The notes below the pieces were generated by a model. That model did not search any database, had not been told where the DNA came from, and worked only from the letters and a program-made list of their open reading frames with translations. DNA of 57,321 bases. It comes from Teichococcus deserti (GTDB lineage Bacteria > Pseudomonadota > Alphaproteobacteria > Acetobacterales > Acetobacteraceae). Every line of letters starts with the position of its first letter. Position 1 is the stretch's first letter. The position numbers were made by a program, and so were the translations under genes. Positions 31,723 through 40,755 of this stretch are shown here, piece by piece. Location: positions 1 to 57,321 of the forward strand of contig NZ_MLCO01000153.1 of NCBI RefSeq assembly GCF_001982615.1. Reading direction: 5' to 3'.

Positions 31723-33657
31723 TCAGAGCGCGGACAGCATGGCCGGGGCGCGGCGCGCTTCCCAGGCCTCGGTCAGGGCGGCGAAGCGCTCGGCCATCAC
31801 CGTCTCGGCGGCGGCGTCGTCGAGCCGCCCGGCCAGCCAGGCACGTGCCGGCTCGGCAAAGATGCTGCGGCCGACAGCGAAGCCGCGCACCCGGGGCGCG
31901 GCGGTGCTGGCCTGGAAGGCGGCGACCAGCTCGGGCAGCGGCGCTTTCAGCCCGAGCATGACGATGCCGCGGCAATGCGGATCATGCGCGGCGATGACGC
32001 CGTCGATGGCGGTCCAGGCGGCGGCATCGGCCTGCGGCTCCAGCTTCCACCAGTCGGGGCGGATGCCGAGGCCGTAGAGATGCGCGAGCACGCCGGCGAT
32101 GGTGCCGCTGTCCAGTGGACCATGCGGCCCCGCGATGATCTCTATCAGGAGCTCACGGCCCAGGCGCCGGCAGGCGTCGAAGACGCGTTTCAATTCGCGT
32201 TCCTGCCTGGCGCGCAACGCCGGCGCGTCGGCCGGGTGCCAGAAGCACAGCGCCTTGACCGTGTGCTCCAGCGGCCATTCGACCAGCGAAGAGCCTAGGT
32301 CGCCGCCGCCTTCGAAATCCAGCGGGCGCGAGCCGGGCTCTTCCACCGGGCGGCCGATCCACAAGCCCTGGCGCGAGGCCTCGAACAGCGCCTCCCGCCC
32401 ATAGCGGCCGTCGAGCAGCATGCCGAAGCCCGGCCGCCCCTTGGCGACGCGGGCGGCGGCGCGCACCGCCAGCAGCTTGAACTCGCCGATCCGGCCGGCG
32501 ATCTCGGCCTCCGGGATGCCGGCCTCGACCGCCATGGCGGCCAGCTGCGGCCGGTGGTCGATGGCCAGCGCCATCAGCGTGTCGGGCTGCGGCCGCCGCG
32601 TGGTCGACCAGTGCAGCGCCGACAGCGCGTCGTCATGCCGCAGCGCTGTCGTGGTGACGCCGCGCTCCAGGAAGAAGGAAAGCTCTTCCCAGGTGGCGTA
32701 TTCCGGCGCGCAGAGCAGCCGCGACACGGCGATGGCGCCGCAGGCATTGGCGAAGGCGCAGGCGCGCTGCAGCGGCTCGCCACGCAGCCAGCCGCGCAGG
32801 AAGCCGGCCATGAAGGCGTCGCCGGCGCCGAGGACATTGTAGACCTCGACCGGGAAGCCGGGGCCGGCGATGCCGTCCTCCAGCCGCGCCGGGATGGAAT
32901 CGGGGAAGACCAGGCAGCCCATCGGGCCGCGCTTGCAGACCAGCAAGGCCTTGCTGACCGCCCGAATGTTCTTCAATGCCTGCAGCGTGTCTTCGGAGCC
33001 GCCAGCGATATGCAACTCTTCCTCGGTGCCGACGATCAGGTCACATTCCGGCAGCAGCGGCGCCAGGCTTTCGGTCACCGCATCGGCGCGGATATAGCGG
33101 CTCTCGCCGGCATCATGCCCGGCGACGCCCCAGAGGTTCGGGCGGTAGTCGATGTCGAAGGCGACGCGGCGGCCGTTCTCGCGGGCGATGCGCATCGCCT
33201 TGCGCTGGGCGGCGGCGGTGTTGGCGCGGGCGAAATGCGTCCCCGTCACGACGATGCACGCGGCCGAGGCGATGAAACCCGGGTCGATGTCGCTTTCGTC
33301 CAGCGCGGCATCGGCGCAGTCGGTGCGGTAGAAGATCAGCGGAAACGACGAAGAATCCCGCACGCCCAGCACGGCCAGCGCGGTCAGCCGCTGCTGGTCC
33401 GTGTGGATGCCCGTCGTGTCCACGCCCTCGCGCGCCGCCTGCTCGCGGATGAAGCGGCCGAAGGCCTCGTCGCCGACGCGGGTGACCAGCCCGGCGCGCA
33501 GGCCGAGCCGCGACGCGCCGATGGCAATGTTGGCCGGGCAACCGCCGACCGCCTTGGCGAAGCTCGCCATATCCTCGAGCCGGCCGCCGATCTGCTGGCC
33601 ATAGAGGTCGACCGAGGCGCGGCCGATGGTGATGAGGTCCAGCGTCGCTGCCGGCAT
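31723..33657 (-). CDS. iolC: 5-dehydro-2-deoxygluconokinase fused to a DUF2090 domain
   Basis: 644 residues. Residues 1 to about 325 are a PfkB-type kinase: ITIGRASVDLYG at the start, GGCPANIA, and the anion-hole/catalytic GAGD at 277-280. Residues from about 335 on are DUF2090 (ALHWSTTRRPQPDTLMALAIDHR), a TIM-barrel domain related to IolJ-type aldolases and commonly fused to IolC in proteobacteria. The kinase phosphorylates 5-dehydro-2-deoxy-D-gluconate; the fused barrel may cleave the product to dihydroxyacetone phosphate and malonate semialdehyde, which is inference. Upstream lies a GGAA-N6-TTCC site matching IolR operators. Confidence 0.93.
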   Translation of the reverse strand: MPAATLDLITIGRASVDLYGQQIGGRLEDMASFAKAVGGCPANIAIGASRLGLRAGLVTRVGDEAFGRFIREQAAREGVDTTGIHTDQQRLTALAVLGVRDSSSFPLIFYRTDCADAALDESDIDPGFIASAACIVVTGTHFARANTAAAQRKAMRIARENGRRVAFDIDYRPNLWGVAGHDAGESRYIRADAVTESLAPLLPECDLIVGTEEELHIAGGSEDTLQALKNIRAVSKALLVCKRGPMGCLVFPDSIPARLEDGIAGPGFPVEVYNVLGAGDAFMAGFLRGWLRGEPLQRACAFANACGAIAVSRLLCAPEYATWEELSFFLERGVTTTALRHDDALSALHWSTTRRPQPDTLMALAIDHRPQLAAMAVEAGIPEAEIAGRIGEFKLLAVRAAARVAKGRPGFGMLLDGRYGREALFEASRQGLWIGRPVEEPGSRPLDFEGGGDLGSSLVEWPLEHTVKALCFWHPADAPALRARQERELKRVFDACRRLGRELLIEIIAGPHGPLDSGTIAGVLAHLYGLGIRPDWWKLEPQADAAAWTAIDGVIAAHDPHCRGIVMLGLKAPLPELVAAFQASTAAPRVRGFAVGRSIFAEPARAWLAGRLDDAAAETVMAERFAALTEAWEARRAPAMLSAL

Positions 33658-33713
33658 CCTGGCGATATCCCCTCCAAAACTGATCGCCCGGTTCTGCGCC
33701 GGGCATCCGTCGC

Positions 33714-33763
33714 GGATGGAATTCTTTTTTCCTTATCCGGTCAAGGATGGAATTTGAATTCCA
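33714..33763. promoter_or_regulatory. IolR-type operator region upstream of iolC
   Basis: TGGAATTtgAATTCCA (33748-33763) is a perfect 16-base palindrome and contains GGAA-N6-TTCC (33749-33762), the form described for rhizobial IolR. GGATGGAATT occurs at both 33714-33723 and 33745-33754, 31 bases (about three helix turns) apart. The region separates the rpiR-type gene from iolC, ends 2 bases from the regulator stop, and is AT-rich with a T-run (33725-33730). Confidence 0.7.
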
Positions 33764-33764
33764 T

Positions 33765-34613
33765 TCACCCCGCCGCGCGCAGCCGCGCCTCGGCGGTGCC
33801 CACCGCCAGGGTCATGGCCAGGGCGAAGGTGCCGGCCAGCGAGCGGAAGCCGGCATGGTCGGCCTCCGCCACCTCCAGCCAGGCGCTGGCCGAGGCCGCC
33901 AGCGGCGAGAACGGCGTGTCGGTCAAAGCCACCACGCCATGCCCACGCGCCGCCGCCGCCGCCACCAGCTCCAGCGTCGCCGGCGCATAGGGCGAGAAGC
34001 TGACAGCCAGCAGGACATCGCCCGGGGCCATCAGCGCCACCTGCTCCGGCGCCAGCCCGCCGGCCTGGTCGATCAGGTGGCAGCGGATCTCCAGCTTGCG
34101 CAGGGCATAGGCCAGGTAGGCGGCCACCGGAAAGGCGCGGCGGCTGCCCAGCAGGTGGATGGTGGGCGCTGCCGCCAGCAGCCCGATGGCGCGGTCCAGC
34201 GCCGCCGCATCCAGCGTTTCCGACAGCCGCTCCACCGAATGCAGCGAGGCGCCGATGAAGCCGCGCAGCAGCGCCGCGGGGCCGTCGCCGCCTTCCTCGC
34301 TGCGCAGCGTCTCCAGCCGCTCGCGGTAATCCGGCCAGCGGTCGCGGGCATGGGCGCGGAACACCGCCTGCAGCTCGCTGAAGCCGGAATAGCCCAGGCT
34401 CTGGGCGAAGCGCACCAGGGCCGAGGGCTGCACCCCCGCCTGCTGCGCGATCGCCCCGATAGTGGCGAAGGCGAATTCCTGCGGATGCGACAGGGCGTAG
34501 TCGGCCGCCTGCAGCAGCCGCTTCGGCAGGCTGTCGCGGCTCTGCAGGATCAGCGCGCGCAGCGCGGTCAGCGTCGCGGGCGGGGCGGCGGAATCGGGGG
34601 CGTCACCGGTCAT
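33765..34613 (-). CDS. RpiR-family regulator, probably IolR
   Basis: 282 residues from the ATG at 34613 (GAGGGG upstream). The N-terminal RpiR helix-turn-helix is FAFATIGAIAQQAGVQPSALVRFAQSLGYSGFSELQ. The C-terminal SIS sugar-isomerase domain contains HLLGSRRAFPVAAYLAYAL and a second loop at VLLAVSFSPYAPATLE. These proteins bind phosphorylated sugars. Position directly before iolC with an IolR-like operator between suggests control of inositol genes. It also follows the ABC importer genes by 49 bases on the same strand, tying that importer to the same regulon. Confidence 0.88.
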   Translation of the reverse strand: MTGDAPDSAAPPATLTALRALILQSRDSLPKRLLQAADYALSHPQEFAFATIGAIAQQAGVQPSALVRFAQSLGYSGFSELQAVFRAHARDRWPDYRERLETLRSEEGGDGPAALLRGFIGASLHSVERLSETLDAAALDRAIGLLAAAPTIHLLGSRRAFPVAAYLAYALRKLEIRCHLIDQAGGLAPEQVALMAPGDVLLAVSFSPYAPATLELVAAAAARGHGVVALTDTPFSPLAASASAWLEVAEADHAGFRSLAGTFALAMTLAVGTAEARLRAAG

Positions 34614-34662
34614 GACGCCCCTCTTAGCCGCTCTGCTGCCACGCCGGGCGGGTTTTACGTCG

Positions 34663-35739
34663 TCAGGCTGGAAGGGCATGGCCGCATTCGGCCGGCCAGT
34701 GGCAGGTGACGCGGCTGCCCAGCGGCAGGATCGGCTCGCCCGCGGGGGCGGCGACCTTCAGCACCAGGTCGCCGGCGACCTTCACCTCGTAGCGCGTGGC
34801 GGCGCCCAGGAAGGCGGCCAGCTGCACCGTGCCGTCCAGCTGCGGCCCCTCCCCCGGCAGCGCGCCGAAGGGGCGCAGCCGGATCAGCTCGGGCCGCAGC
34901 GCCAGCTGCACCGACTGGCCCGGCGTGGCGCGCCCGGCGCGGGCCGGCAGCGGGCCGGCCGCGGTCTCGACCACCGCCTGGCCGTCGGCGGCGTGCTGCA
35001 GCCGCCCGGGCAGCAGGTTGTTGACGCCGACGAAGTCCGCGACGAACAGCGAGGCCGGCGCGCCATAGATCTCGGTCGGCGAGCCGATCTGCTCGACATG
35101 CCCCTTGTTCATCACGACGATCCGGTCGGAGACGGCCATGGCCTCCTCCTGGTCATGGGTGACGAAGACGGTGGTGATGCCTAAGCGCTTCTGCAGCGCG
35201 CGCAGCTCGAAGCGGATGCGCTCGCGCAGCTTGGCGTCCAGGTTGGACAGCGGCTCGTCCATCAGCAGCAGCGCCGGGCGGATGGCGATGGCGCGCGCGA
35301 TGGCGACGCGCTGCTGCTGCCCGCCGGAGAGCTGCTTCGGGTGCCGGTCGGCGAAGGCTTCGAGGCCCACCATGTCGAGCACCGCATCGACCCGCGATTT
35401 GATCTCGGCCGCCGGCAGCTTCCGTAGCTTCAGCCCATAGGCGATGTTCGCCCGCACCGTCATATGCGGGAACAGCGCATAGGACTGGAAGACGAAGCCG
35501 CAGTCGCGGAGATTCGGCGGCAGATGCGTGATGTCGCGGCCGTTGAGAAGGATGCGGCCGCTGTCGGGGGCGCCGAAGCCGCCCACCATGCGCAGCAGCG
35601 TCGTCTTGCCGCAACCCGAGGGCCCAAGGAAGGTCATGAACTCCCCCGGCTCGACATCGAGGGAAATCCTCTCCAGCACCGTGTTGGCGCCGAAGGACTT
35701 TTTGACATCCTGGATCGAAAGGGGCGATGCAGTTACCAC
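34663..35739 (-). CDS. PotA/FbpC-type ABC transporter ATPase
   Basis: 358 residues. Nucleotide-binding domain: Walker A GPSGCGKTT, signature LSGGQQQRVAIARAI, Walker B LLLMDEPLSNLDAKLRE, switch His in FVTHDQEEAMA. A C-terminal TOBE/OB domain (from about residue 275) is typical of the spermidine/putrescine, iron and maltose-type importers. The start overlaps the permease stop by 7 bases. The transport substrate is not identifiable from the ATPase. Confidence 0.9.
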   Translation of the reverse strand: MVTASPLSIQDVKKSFGANTVLERISLDVEPGEFMTFLGPSGCGKTTLLRMVGGFGAPDSGRILLNGRDITHLPPNLRDCGFVFQSYALFPHMTVRANIAYGLKLRKLPAAEIKSRVDAVLDMVGLEAFADRHPKQLSGGQQQRVAIARAIAIRPALLLMDEPLSNLDAKLRERIRFELRALQKRLGITTVFVTHDQEEAMAVSDRIVVMNKGHVEQIGSPTEIYGAPASLFVADFVGVNNLLPGRLQHAADGQAVVETAAGPLPARAGRATPGQSVQLALRPELIRLRPFGALPGEGPQLDGTVQLAAFLGAATRYEVKVAGDLVLKVAAPAGEPILPLGSRVTCHWPAECGHALPA

Positions 35740-36578
35740 CAGCGCAGCCTCCGCACGGCGATTTCAAGGATGACGATGACCGCCACGGCGAAGACGTTGG
35801 TGGCCATGGCGACGGCGGCGCCGAGGCGGGTCGAGCCGCTCTCGAAGGCCTGGTAGATGGCGATCGGCATGGTGCTGATCTCCGGCGTGGTCAGCAACAG
35901 GGTGATCTCGAAATCCGAGATCGAGCGGGCGAAGACCAGCGCGACGCCGGTCAGCACCGAGGGCATGATCACCGGCAGCACGGTGGTGGCGAAGGCGCGG
36001 AGCGGCCCGGCGCCCAGGCTGCGCGCCGCATCCTCCACCGAGACATCGACCCGCTGCAGGGCGGCGATGATCGGCTGGATCATGAAGGGCAGCGAGACGA
36101 CGGCATGGCCCAGCACGATGGCGACCCAGGGGCTGGTGCCGGAGAGCGGCCCCTGCTTGAAGATCTGCATCAGCCCGAAGGCCAGCACGATCGGCGGGAA
36201 GACCAGCGGCAGGTTCACCAGCTCCGCCAGCAGGCCGCGGCCGGGGAAGCGCAGCCGCACCAGCGCATAGGCGACCGGCAGCCCGACCAGGAAGCAGACC
36301 ACGACGGTCGGCAGGGCGATGCGCATGCTGTCGGCGACCGAGCGCAGGATGGCCGGCCCAGATTCGCGATACAGGTCGAAGCTGATGCCATGCGGGAAGA
36401 TGCCCCAGACCAGGTCGAAGCGGTCATTGACCGACAGCGACAGCAGGGTGATGGGCGGCAGCAGGATGAACAGGATCAGCCCGACCGTGGTCGCCGGGAA
36501 CAGCCAGCGGAACGGCGGCAGGACGCTGCGCGGCGCCGCGGCGGCGGGCGCCGGGATGGTGGGGGCAAGCGTCGTCAC
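35733..36578 (-). CDS. PotC-like ABC transporter permease
   Basis: 281 residues, about six membrane helices, cytoplasmic Pro/Ala-rich N-terminus. The coupling loop is VEDAARSLGAGPLRAFATTVLPVIMPSVLTG, the EAA motif. The SISDFEITLLL segment near residue 220 is characteristic of PotC/FbpB-type permeases. It overlaps the partner permease stop by 4 bases. Confidence 0.9.
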   Translation of the reverse strand: MTTLAPTIPAPAAAAPRSVLPPFRWLFPATTVGLILFILLPPITLLSLSVNDRFDLVWGIFPHGISFDLYRESGPAILRSVADSMRIALPTVVVCFLVGLPVAYALVRLRFPGRGLLAELVNLPLVFPPIVLAFGLMQIFKQGPLSGTSPWVAIVLGHAVVSLPFMIQPIIAALQRVDVSVEDAARSLGAGPLRAFATTVLPVIMPSVLTGVALVFARSISDFEITLLLTTPEISTMPIAIYQAFESGSTRLGAAVAMATNVFAVAVIVILEIAVRRLRWW

Positions 36579-37507
36579 AGGATCTCCCCCTGCAGCCTGT
36601 CGCGGAAGGCGCGGCGCACGATGGCCAGGTAGACGGCGCGGCCGAGCAGCGTGATGGTCGCCAGCACCACGGCGAAGGCGCAGATCTGCGCCATGCTGCC
36701 GGAAATGCCGAGCGACTGGATGCGGCTGAAGATTTCCAGCGGCAGCACGACGATGCCCTTGGCGCCGCCGCCCAGCACCAGCGCCGCCACATAGGCGACC
36801 ATGGTGCGGATGAAGATGAAGACCCAGACCGCTGCGAGACCTGGTGCTGCCAACGGCAGCACGATTGACAGAAAAGTCTGGCGGAAGGTCGCGCCCAGCG
36901 AGGAAGAAGCATCTTCAAGCGCCGGCTCGATCATCTCGAACAGCGATGCCATCATCCGCACCGCCAGTGTCGAGAACAGCGCCAGGTCGCCCAGCACGAT
37001 GGCGGTGAAGGTGCCGGTGAACTGCAGAGGCTCGTCGATCAGCTCCAACTGCTGGAACAGGATATGGTTGACCGGCCCGGTCGGCGCCATGAACCACAGG
37101 ATGGCGAAGATGATCGTCACCGCCGGCGCCAGCGACGGATAGGTGACGATGGCCGAGATGGTCGGCGCCAGCCCCGGGCGGCGGGCCATGTAATAGCCGG
37201 TGCCGATGCCGATCAGCGTCAGCAGCGTCGCCACCACGGCCGAGATCGCCAGCGTCACCAGGATCACCTGCTGGTTGTGCGGCTCGGTCAGGATGGCGAC
37301 GTAATGCGCAGTGGTCGGCTGCAGCCCGACGATGCCGTCGGCCCCGCCCAGGAATGGCAGGCCGAAGCTCGACGAGCCGGAAAAGCTCTTGATGGCGATG
37401 GACAGAAAGGGCGCGACCAGCAGCCCCAGCAGCATCAGGGTGAAGGGCGCGGCCAGCAGCCAGGCCAGCCAGGTCTCGCGCCGGATCAAGGGTTGTGATG
37501 GTGGCAT
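36575..37507 (-). CDS. PotB-like ABC transporter permease
   Basis: 310 residues from the ATG at 37507 (MPPSQPLIRRETWLAWLLAAP). Six or so helices; coupling loop LEDASSSLGATFRQTFLSIVLPLAAPGLAAVWVF. It forms a heterodimer with the next gene's permease. It lies 16 bases after the binding-protein gene. A longer upstream start would overlap the binding-protein gene and lacks a ribosome site. Confidence 0.88.
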   Translation of the reverse strand: MPPSQPLIRRETWLAWLLAAPFTLMLLGLLVAPFLSIAIKSFSGSSSFGLPFLGGADGIVGLQPTTAHYVAILTEPHNQQVILVTLAISAVVATLLTLIGIGTGYYMARRPGLAPTISAIVTYPSLAPAVTIIFAILWFMAPTGPVNHILFQQLELIDEPLQFTGTFTAIVLGDLALFSTLAVRMMASLFEMIEPALEDASSSLGATFRQTFLSIVLPLAAPGLAAVWVFIFIRTMVAYVAALVLGGGAKGIVVLPLEIFSRIQSLGISGSMAQICAFAVVLATITLLGRAVYLAIVRRAFRDRLQGEIL

Positions 37508-37523
37508 CGGTCGCGCCCCCCGC

Positions 37524-38627
37524 TCAGCCGCGGCGGCGGAGGATCTCGGCCTCCCAGGTCTGGACATAGCGGTCCATCTTGCCCGCCCAGGCGACCCAGT
37601 CGGTCTTCATCGTGTGCTTCTGCACGTCCGCCCAGGAATTCAGCCCGACCTTGCTGGCATTGTTCAGCTCGAGGATCTTGTCGGACATCGGATGCGGATA
37701 GTTGGCCGGGTTGTTGCTCGGGTTCAGGCCGATATCCATCATCACCTTGGCGTAGCGGGCCGAGCTGATCAGGTTCAGCACCTTCAGCGCGCCGGTGCGC
37801 GACGGCGCCGACTTCAGCAGCGCGATCGACACCGGCAGCACGCCGAGGCCGACCTCAGGCTGGGTGATCGGGAAGCCGCTGACCGACGCCTTGTCGATCT
37901 GCGTGCTGATATAGATGTTCGCCAGGTTCATGAAGGTGATCCAGGCGTCGCCGCGCTGCAGCCCGATCCGGTTGTCGATCCAGCGGGCGTTGTAGGTCTT
38001 CACATTGGCGTCGATGCGGCGGCAATAGTCGATCCAGCCATTCTCGCCGAACAGCTCGACGACGATCGGGATCCAAACCGGGAAGCCGCGCGGATCGGCC
38101 CAGCTCAGCCGGTTCTTCCAGCGCGGATCGGCGAAGACCTCCCAGGTCAGCGGCGTCGTGAAGCTGCTGGCGCGCACAAAATTGGTGTTGAAGGCGGCGA
38201 CGCCCCAATTGGTGCGGAACACCTCCAGCGTGAACTCGCCGCGGGCGAAGGCGTCCAGCTCCTGCGTCAGCGGCAGGTCGTCATAGGGCAGCCGCTCCAG
38301 CAGCCCGTCGAGCGCCAGACGCTCCGGGAAGGGGCTGTCGCCATAGAACAGGTCGGTGGTGAAGCTGCGGCTTTCCGCCTCGGTCTTGATCTTGGCAAAG
38401 GCCGGCGCATAGCCCAGCGGATCGAAGCGGACCTCGACCTCGCCCTTGGTCTCCTCGCGAATCATGGCAGACCATTCCTGCCACAGCTTCACATGCAGGC
38501 CGGGAACGCCCAGGACGTTCACCACCTGGGCGGCATTGGCGCGCGCCCCCAGGAAGGGTGTCGCCAGGCTCGCCCCGCCAGCCGCCTGCAGCAGGCGACG
38601 GCGCGGCAGGATCAATCTGCTTTCCAT
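37524..38627 (-). CDS. Family 1 (PotD/FbpA-like) periplasmic binding protein
   Basis: 367 residues from the ATG at 38627 (AAGGA upstream). A twin-arginine-like signal (LPRRRLLQAAGGASLATPFLGA) suggests Tat export. The mature part has the two-lobed family 1 pattern: LWQEWSAMIREET, FRTNWGVAAFNTNFV, WADPRGFPVWIPIVVELFGENGW and a GALKVLNLISSARYAKVMM helix near residue 275. No polyamine or iron ligand set is evident. Linkage to an IolR-like gene and iolCB suggests an inositol-related ligand, which is inference. First gene of the importer operon. Confidence 0.88.
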   Translation of the reverse strand: MESRLILPRRRLLQAAGGASLATPFLGARANAAQVVNVLGVPGLHVKLWQEWSAMIREETKGEVEVRFDPLGYAPAFAKIKTEAESRSFTTDLFYGDSPFPERLALDGLLERLPYDDLPLTQELDAFARGEFTLEVFRTNWGVAAFNTNFVRASSFTTPLTWEVFADPRWKNRLSWADPRGFPVWIPIVVELFGENGWIDYCRRIDANVKTYNARWIDNRIGLQRGDAWITFMNLANIYISTQIDKASVSGFPITQPEVGLGVLPVSIALLKSAPSRTGALKVLNLISSARYAKVMMDIGLNPSNNPANYPHPMSDKILELNNASKVGLNSWADVQKHTMKTDWVAWAGKMDRYVQTWEAEILRRRG

Positions 38628-38666
38628 CAACTTTTTCCTTCCCCACAAACGAAAGAAAGCAAGGCT

Positions 38667-38700
38667 GGGGGGAGGTATCCCCCCAGACCCCCTTCTATTT
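38667..38700 (+). repeat. Copy 2 of the G6-loop-C6 hairpin element
   Basis: Matches 9602-9635 at 32 of 34 positions in the same orientation: six G (38667-38672), AGGTAT loop, six C (38679-38684), then AGACCCCCTTCTATTT. It ends exactly at the transketolase stop codon (38701). In the direction of the surrounding minus-strand genes the T-rich side precedes the hairpin, so here it does not work as a normal intrinsic terminator for transketolase. Confidence 0.75.
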
Positions 38701-40755
38701 TTATTTCTTGAGAGCAGCCTGGACGGTGGTCACCACCGCCGCGGGCGTGATGCCGAAATGCTCGTAGAGCTCGGCAGGCGCAGCGCTGGCGCCGAAACCC
38801 TTCATGCCGACGAAGCCGCCACGACGGCCGATGATCGCATCCCAGCCCTGGCGGATCGCCGCTTCCACCGCAACCTTCACCGGGGCGGTGCCGATCACCG
38901 ATTCCACATAGTCGTCGCCCTGCTCGAAGAACAATTCGAAGCACGGCACGGAGACGACGCGTGTCGGCACGCCCGCGGCCTGCAGCTGCTCGCGCGCGGC
39001 CAGCGCGATGCTGACCTCGGAGCCGCTGGCGAACAGCGTCGCCGCGGCCTCGCAATCGGCGGCGGCGATCTCATAGGCGCCGCGCGACGAAAAATTCTCG
39101 GCCTCGGCATGGCGGCGCAGCGCCGGCACCTCCTGGCGGCACAGTGCCAGCACGCTCGGCCGCTCGCGCTCGGCCATGGCGATCTGCCAGCATTCGGCGG
39201 TCTCGATCGGATCGGCCGGGCGCAGCAGAAGAAGATTCGGGATCGCCCGCAGCGCCGCCAGATGCTCGACCGGCTGGTGCGTCGGCCCGTCCTCGCCCAG
39301 CCCGATGCTGTCATGCGTCATCACATGGATGGCGCCGACGCCCATCAGCGCCGCCAGGCGCAGCGCCGGGCGGCAATAGTCGGAGAAGGCCAGGAAGGTG
39401 CCGCTGGCGGGAATGGCGCCGCCATGCAGCGCCATGCCGTTCATCGCCGCCGCCATCGCATGCTCGCGGATGCCCCAATAGACATAGCGGCCGGCGAAAT
39501 TCTTCTCGGCGATCGGGCCGAAGCCCTCGATCTTGGTGAAGTTGGCCGAGGTCAGGTCGGCCGAGCCGGTCACCAGCTCCGGCACCGCCGGCATCAGCAG
39601 CTCCAGCACCGCTTCCGACGCCTTGCGCGTTGCCAGCTTCGGCATCTTCTCGGCGAAACGCTGCTTGATCGCCAGGATCGCCGCATCCAGCCCGGCCGGG
39701 CGGCCGCCGGCCAGCGAGGCCTCGAACGCCGCGCGCTGGGCCGAAGCCGCAAGACGCTGCTGCCAGGCGGCATGCGGCGCGCGGGCGCGGGCGGCGGCGG
39801 CGTCCCAGGCGACGCGGGCCTCGGTGGGGATCTCGAAGGGACCGGCGGTCCAGCCGAGATGCGCGCGCACGCCTTCGACTTCCTGGGTGCCCAGCGGCGA
39901 GGAATGCGCCGCCGGCGTCCCCTGCTTCACCGGCGCGCCATAGCCGATGACGGTGCGGCAGGCGACCAGGCTGGGCCGCGGATCGGCGATGGCCTGGGCG
40001 ATGGCGTCCGAGATCGCCTCCGGGTCATGCCCGTCGACCCGGATCGTGTGCCAGCCCGAGGCCTGGAAGCGCGCGATCTGGTCCGTCGCATCGACGAGGG
40101 AAATCTTGCCGTCGATGGAGATGTCGTTGTCGTCGAACAGCACGATCAGCCGCCCGAGGCCGAGCCGCCCGGCCAGCCCGATCGATTCCTGGCTGACGCC
40201 TTCCATCAGGTCGCCATCCGAGGCCAGCACCCAGGTGCGGTGATCGGCCAGTGCCTCGCCGAAGCGGGCGGCCTGGATGCGCTCGGCCATGGCCATGCCG
40301 ATGGCGGTGGCCAGCCCCTGCCCCAGCGGCCCGGTCGTCGTCTCGATGCCCGTCGCATGGCCGTATTCCGGATGGCCGGCGGCCGGGCTGCCCAGCTTGC
40401 GGAAGCGCTGCAGCGCCTCGATGGTCATATCCGCATGGCCCATCAGATGCAGCAGCGCATAGAGCAGCATCGAGCCGTGGCCTGCCGACAGCACGAAGCG
40501 GTCGCGGTCGGGCCAGTGCGGCGCCCGCGAGTCAACCTTGATGAAGCGGCCGAACAGGGTCGCCGCCACATCGGCCATGCCCAGCGGCAGGCCGGGATGG
40601 CCGGACTGGGCGTGCTCGATCGCATCCATGCTGAGCGCGCGGATGGCATTGGCCATCAGCCGCAGACGCGCGGCGTCCGGCAGGGTGGTGGCGGCCGGAT
40701 GCCGCGCGTCCGCGGCCTCCCGCACCGCGCCGGGCGCGGGCATCAGGTGGGGCAT
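38701..40755 (-). CDS. tkt: Transketolase
   Basis: 684 residues, standard length; ATG at 40755 with GAGGA upstream. Thiamine-diphosphate motif [11 protein letters not shown]...DDNDISIDG in the first third, [15 protein letters not shown] near residue 75, [21 protein letters not shown], and the central [24 protein letters not shown] typical of transketolases. It transfers two-carbon ketol units in the pentose phosphate pathway. The last 13 bases of the MocR gene overlap its start, an unusual coupling. The hairpin repeat begins immediately after the stop. Confidence 0.95.
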   Translation of the reverse strand: MPHLMPAPGAVREAADARHPAATTLPDAARLRLMANAIRALSMDAIEHAQSGHPGLPLGMADVAATLFGRFIKVDSRAPHWPDRDRFVLSAGHGSMLLYALLHLMGHADMTIEALQRFRKLGSPAAGHPEYGHATGIETTTGPLGQGLATAIGMAMAERIQAARFGEALADHRTWVLASDGDLMEGVSQESIGLAGRLGLGRLIVLFDDNDISIDGKISLVDATDQIARFQASGWHTIRVDGHDPEAISDAIAQAIADPRPSLVACRTVIGYGAPVKQGTPAAHSSPLGTQEVEGVRAHLGWTAGPFEIPTEARVAWDAAAARARAPHAAWQQRLAASAQRAAFEASLAGGRPAGLDAAILAIKQRFAEKMPKLATRKASEAVLELLMPAVPELVTGSADLTSANFTKIEGFGPIAEKNFAGRYVYWGIREHAMAAAMNGMALHGGAIPASGTFLAFSDYCRPALRLAALMGVGAIHVMTHDSIGLGEDGPTHQPVEHLAALRAIPNLLLLRPADPIETAECWQIAMAERERPSVLALCRQEVPALRRHAEAENFSSRGAYEIAAADCEAAATLFASGSEVSIALAAREQLQAAGVPTRVVSVPCFELFFEQGDDYVESVIGTAPVKVAVEAAIRQGWDAIIGRRGGFVGMKGFGASAAPAELYEHFGITPAAVVTTVQAALKK

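Noticed and set aside
38667-38700. Intrinsic terminator of transketolase
   Set aside because: In the minus-strand direction the T-rich part lies before the hairpin rather than after it; kept as a repeat element instead.
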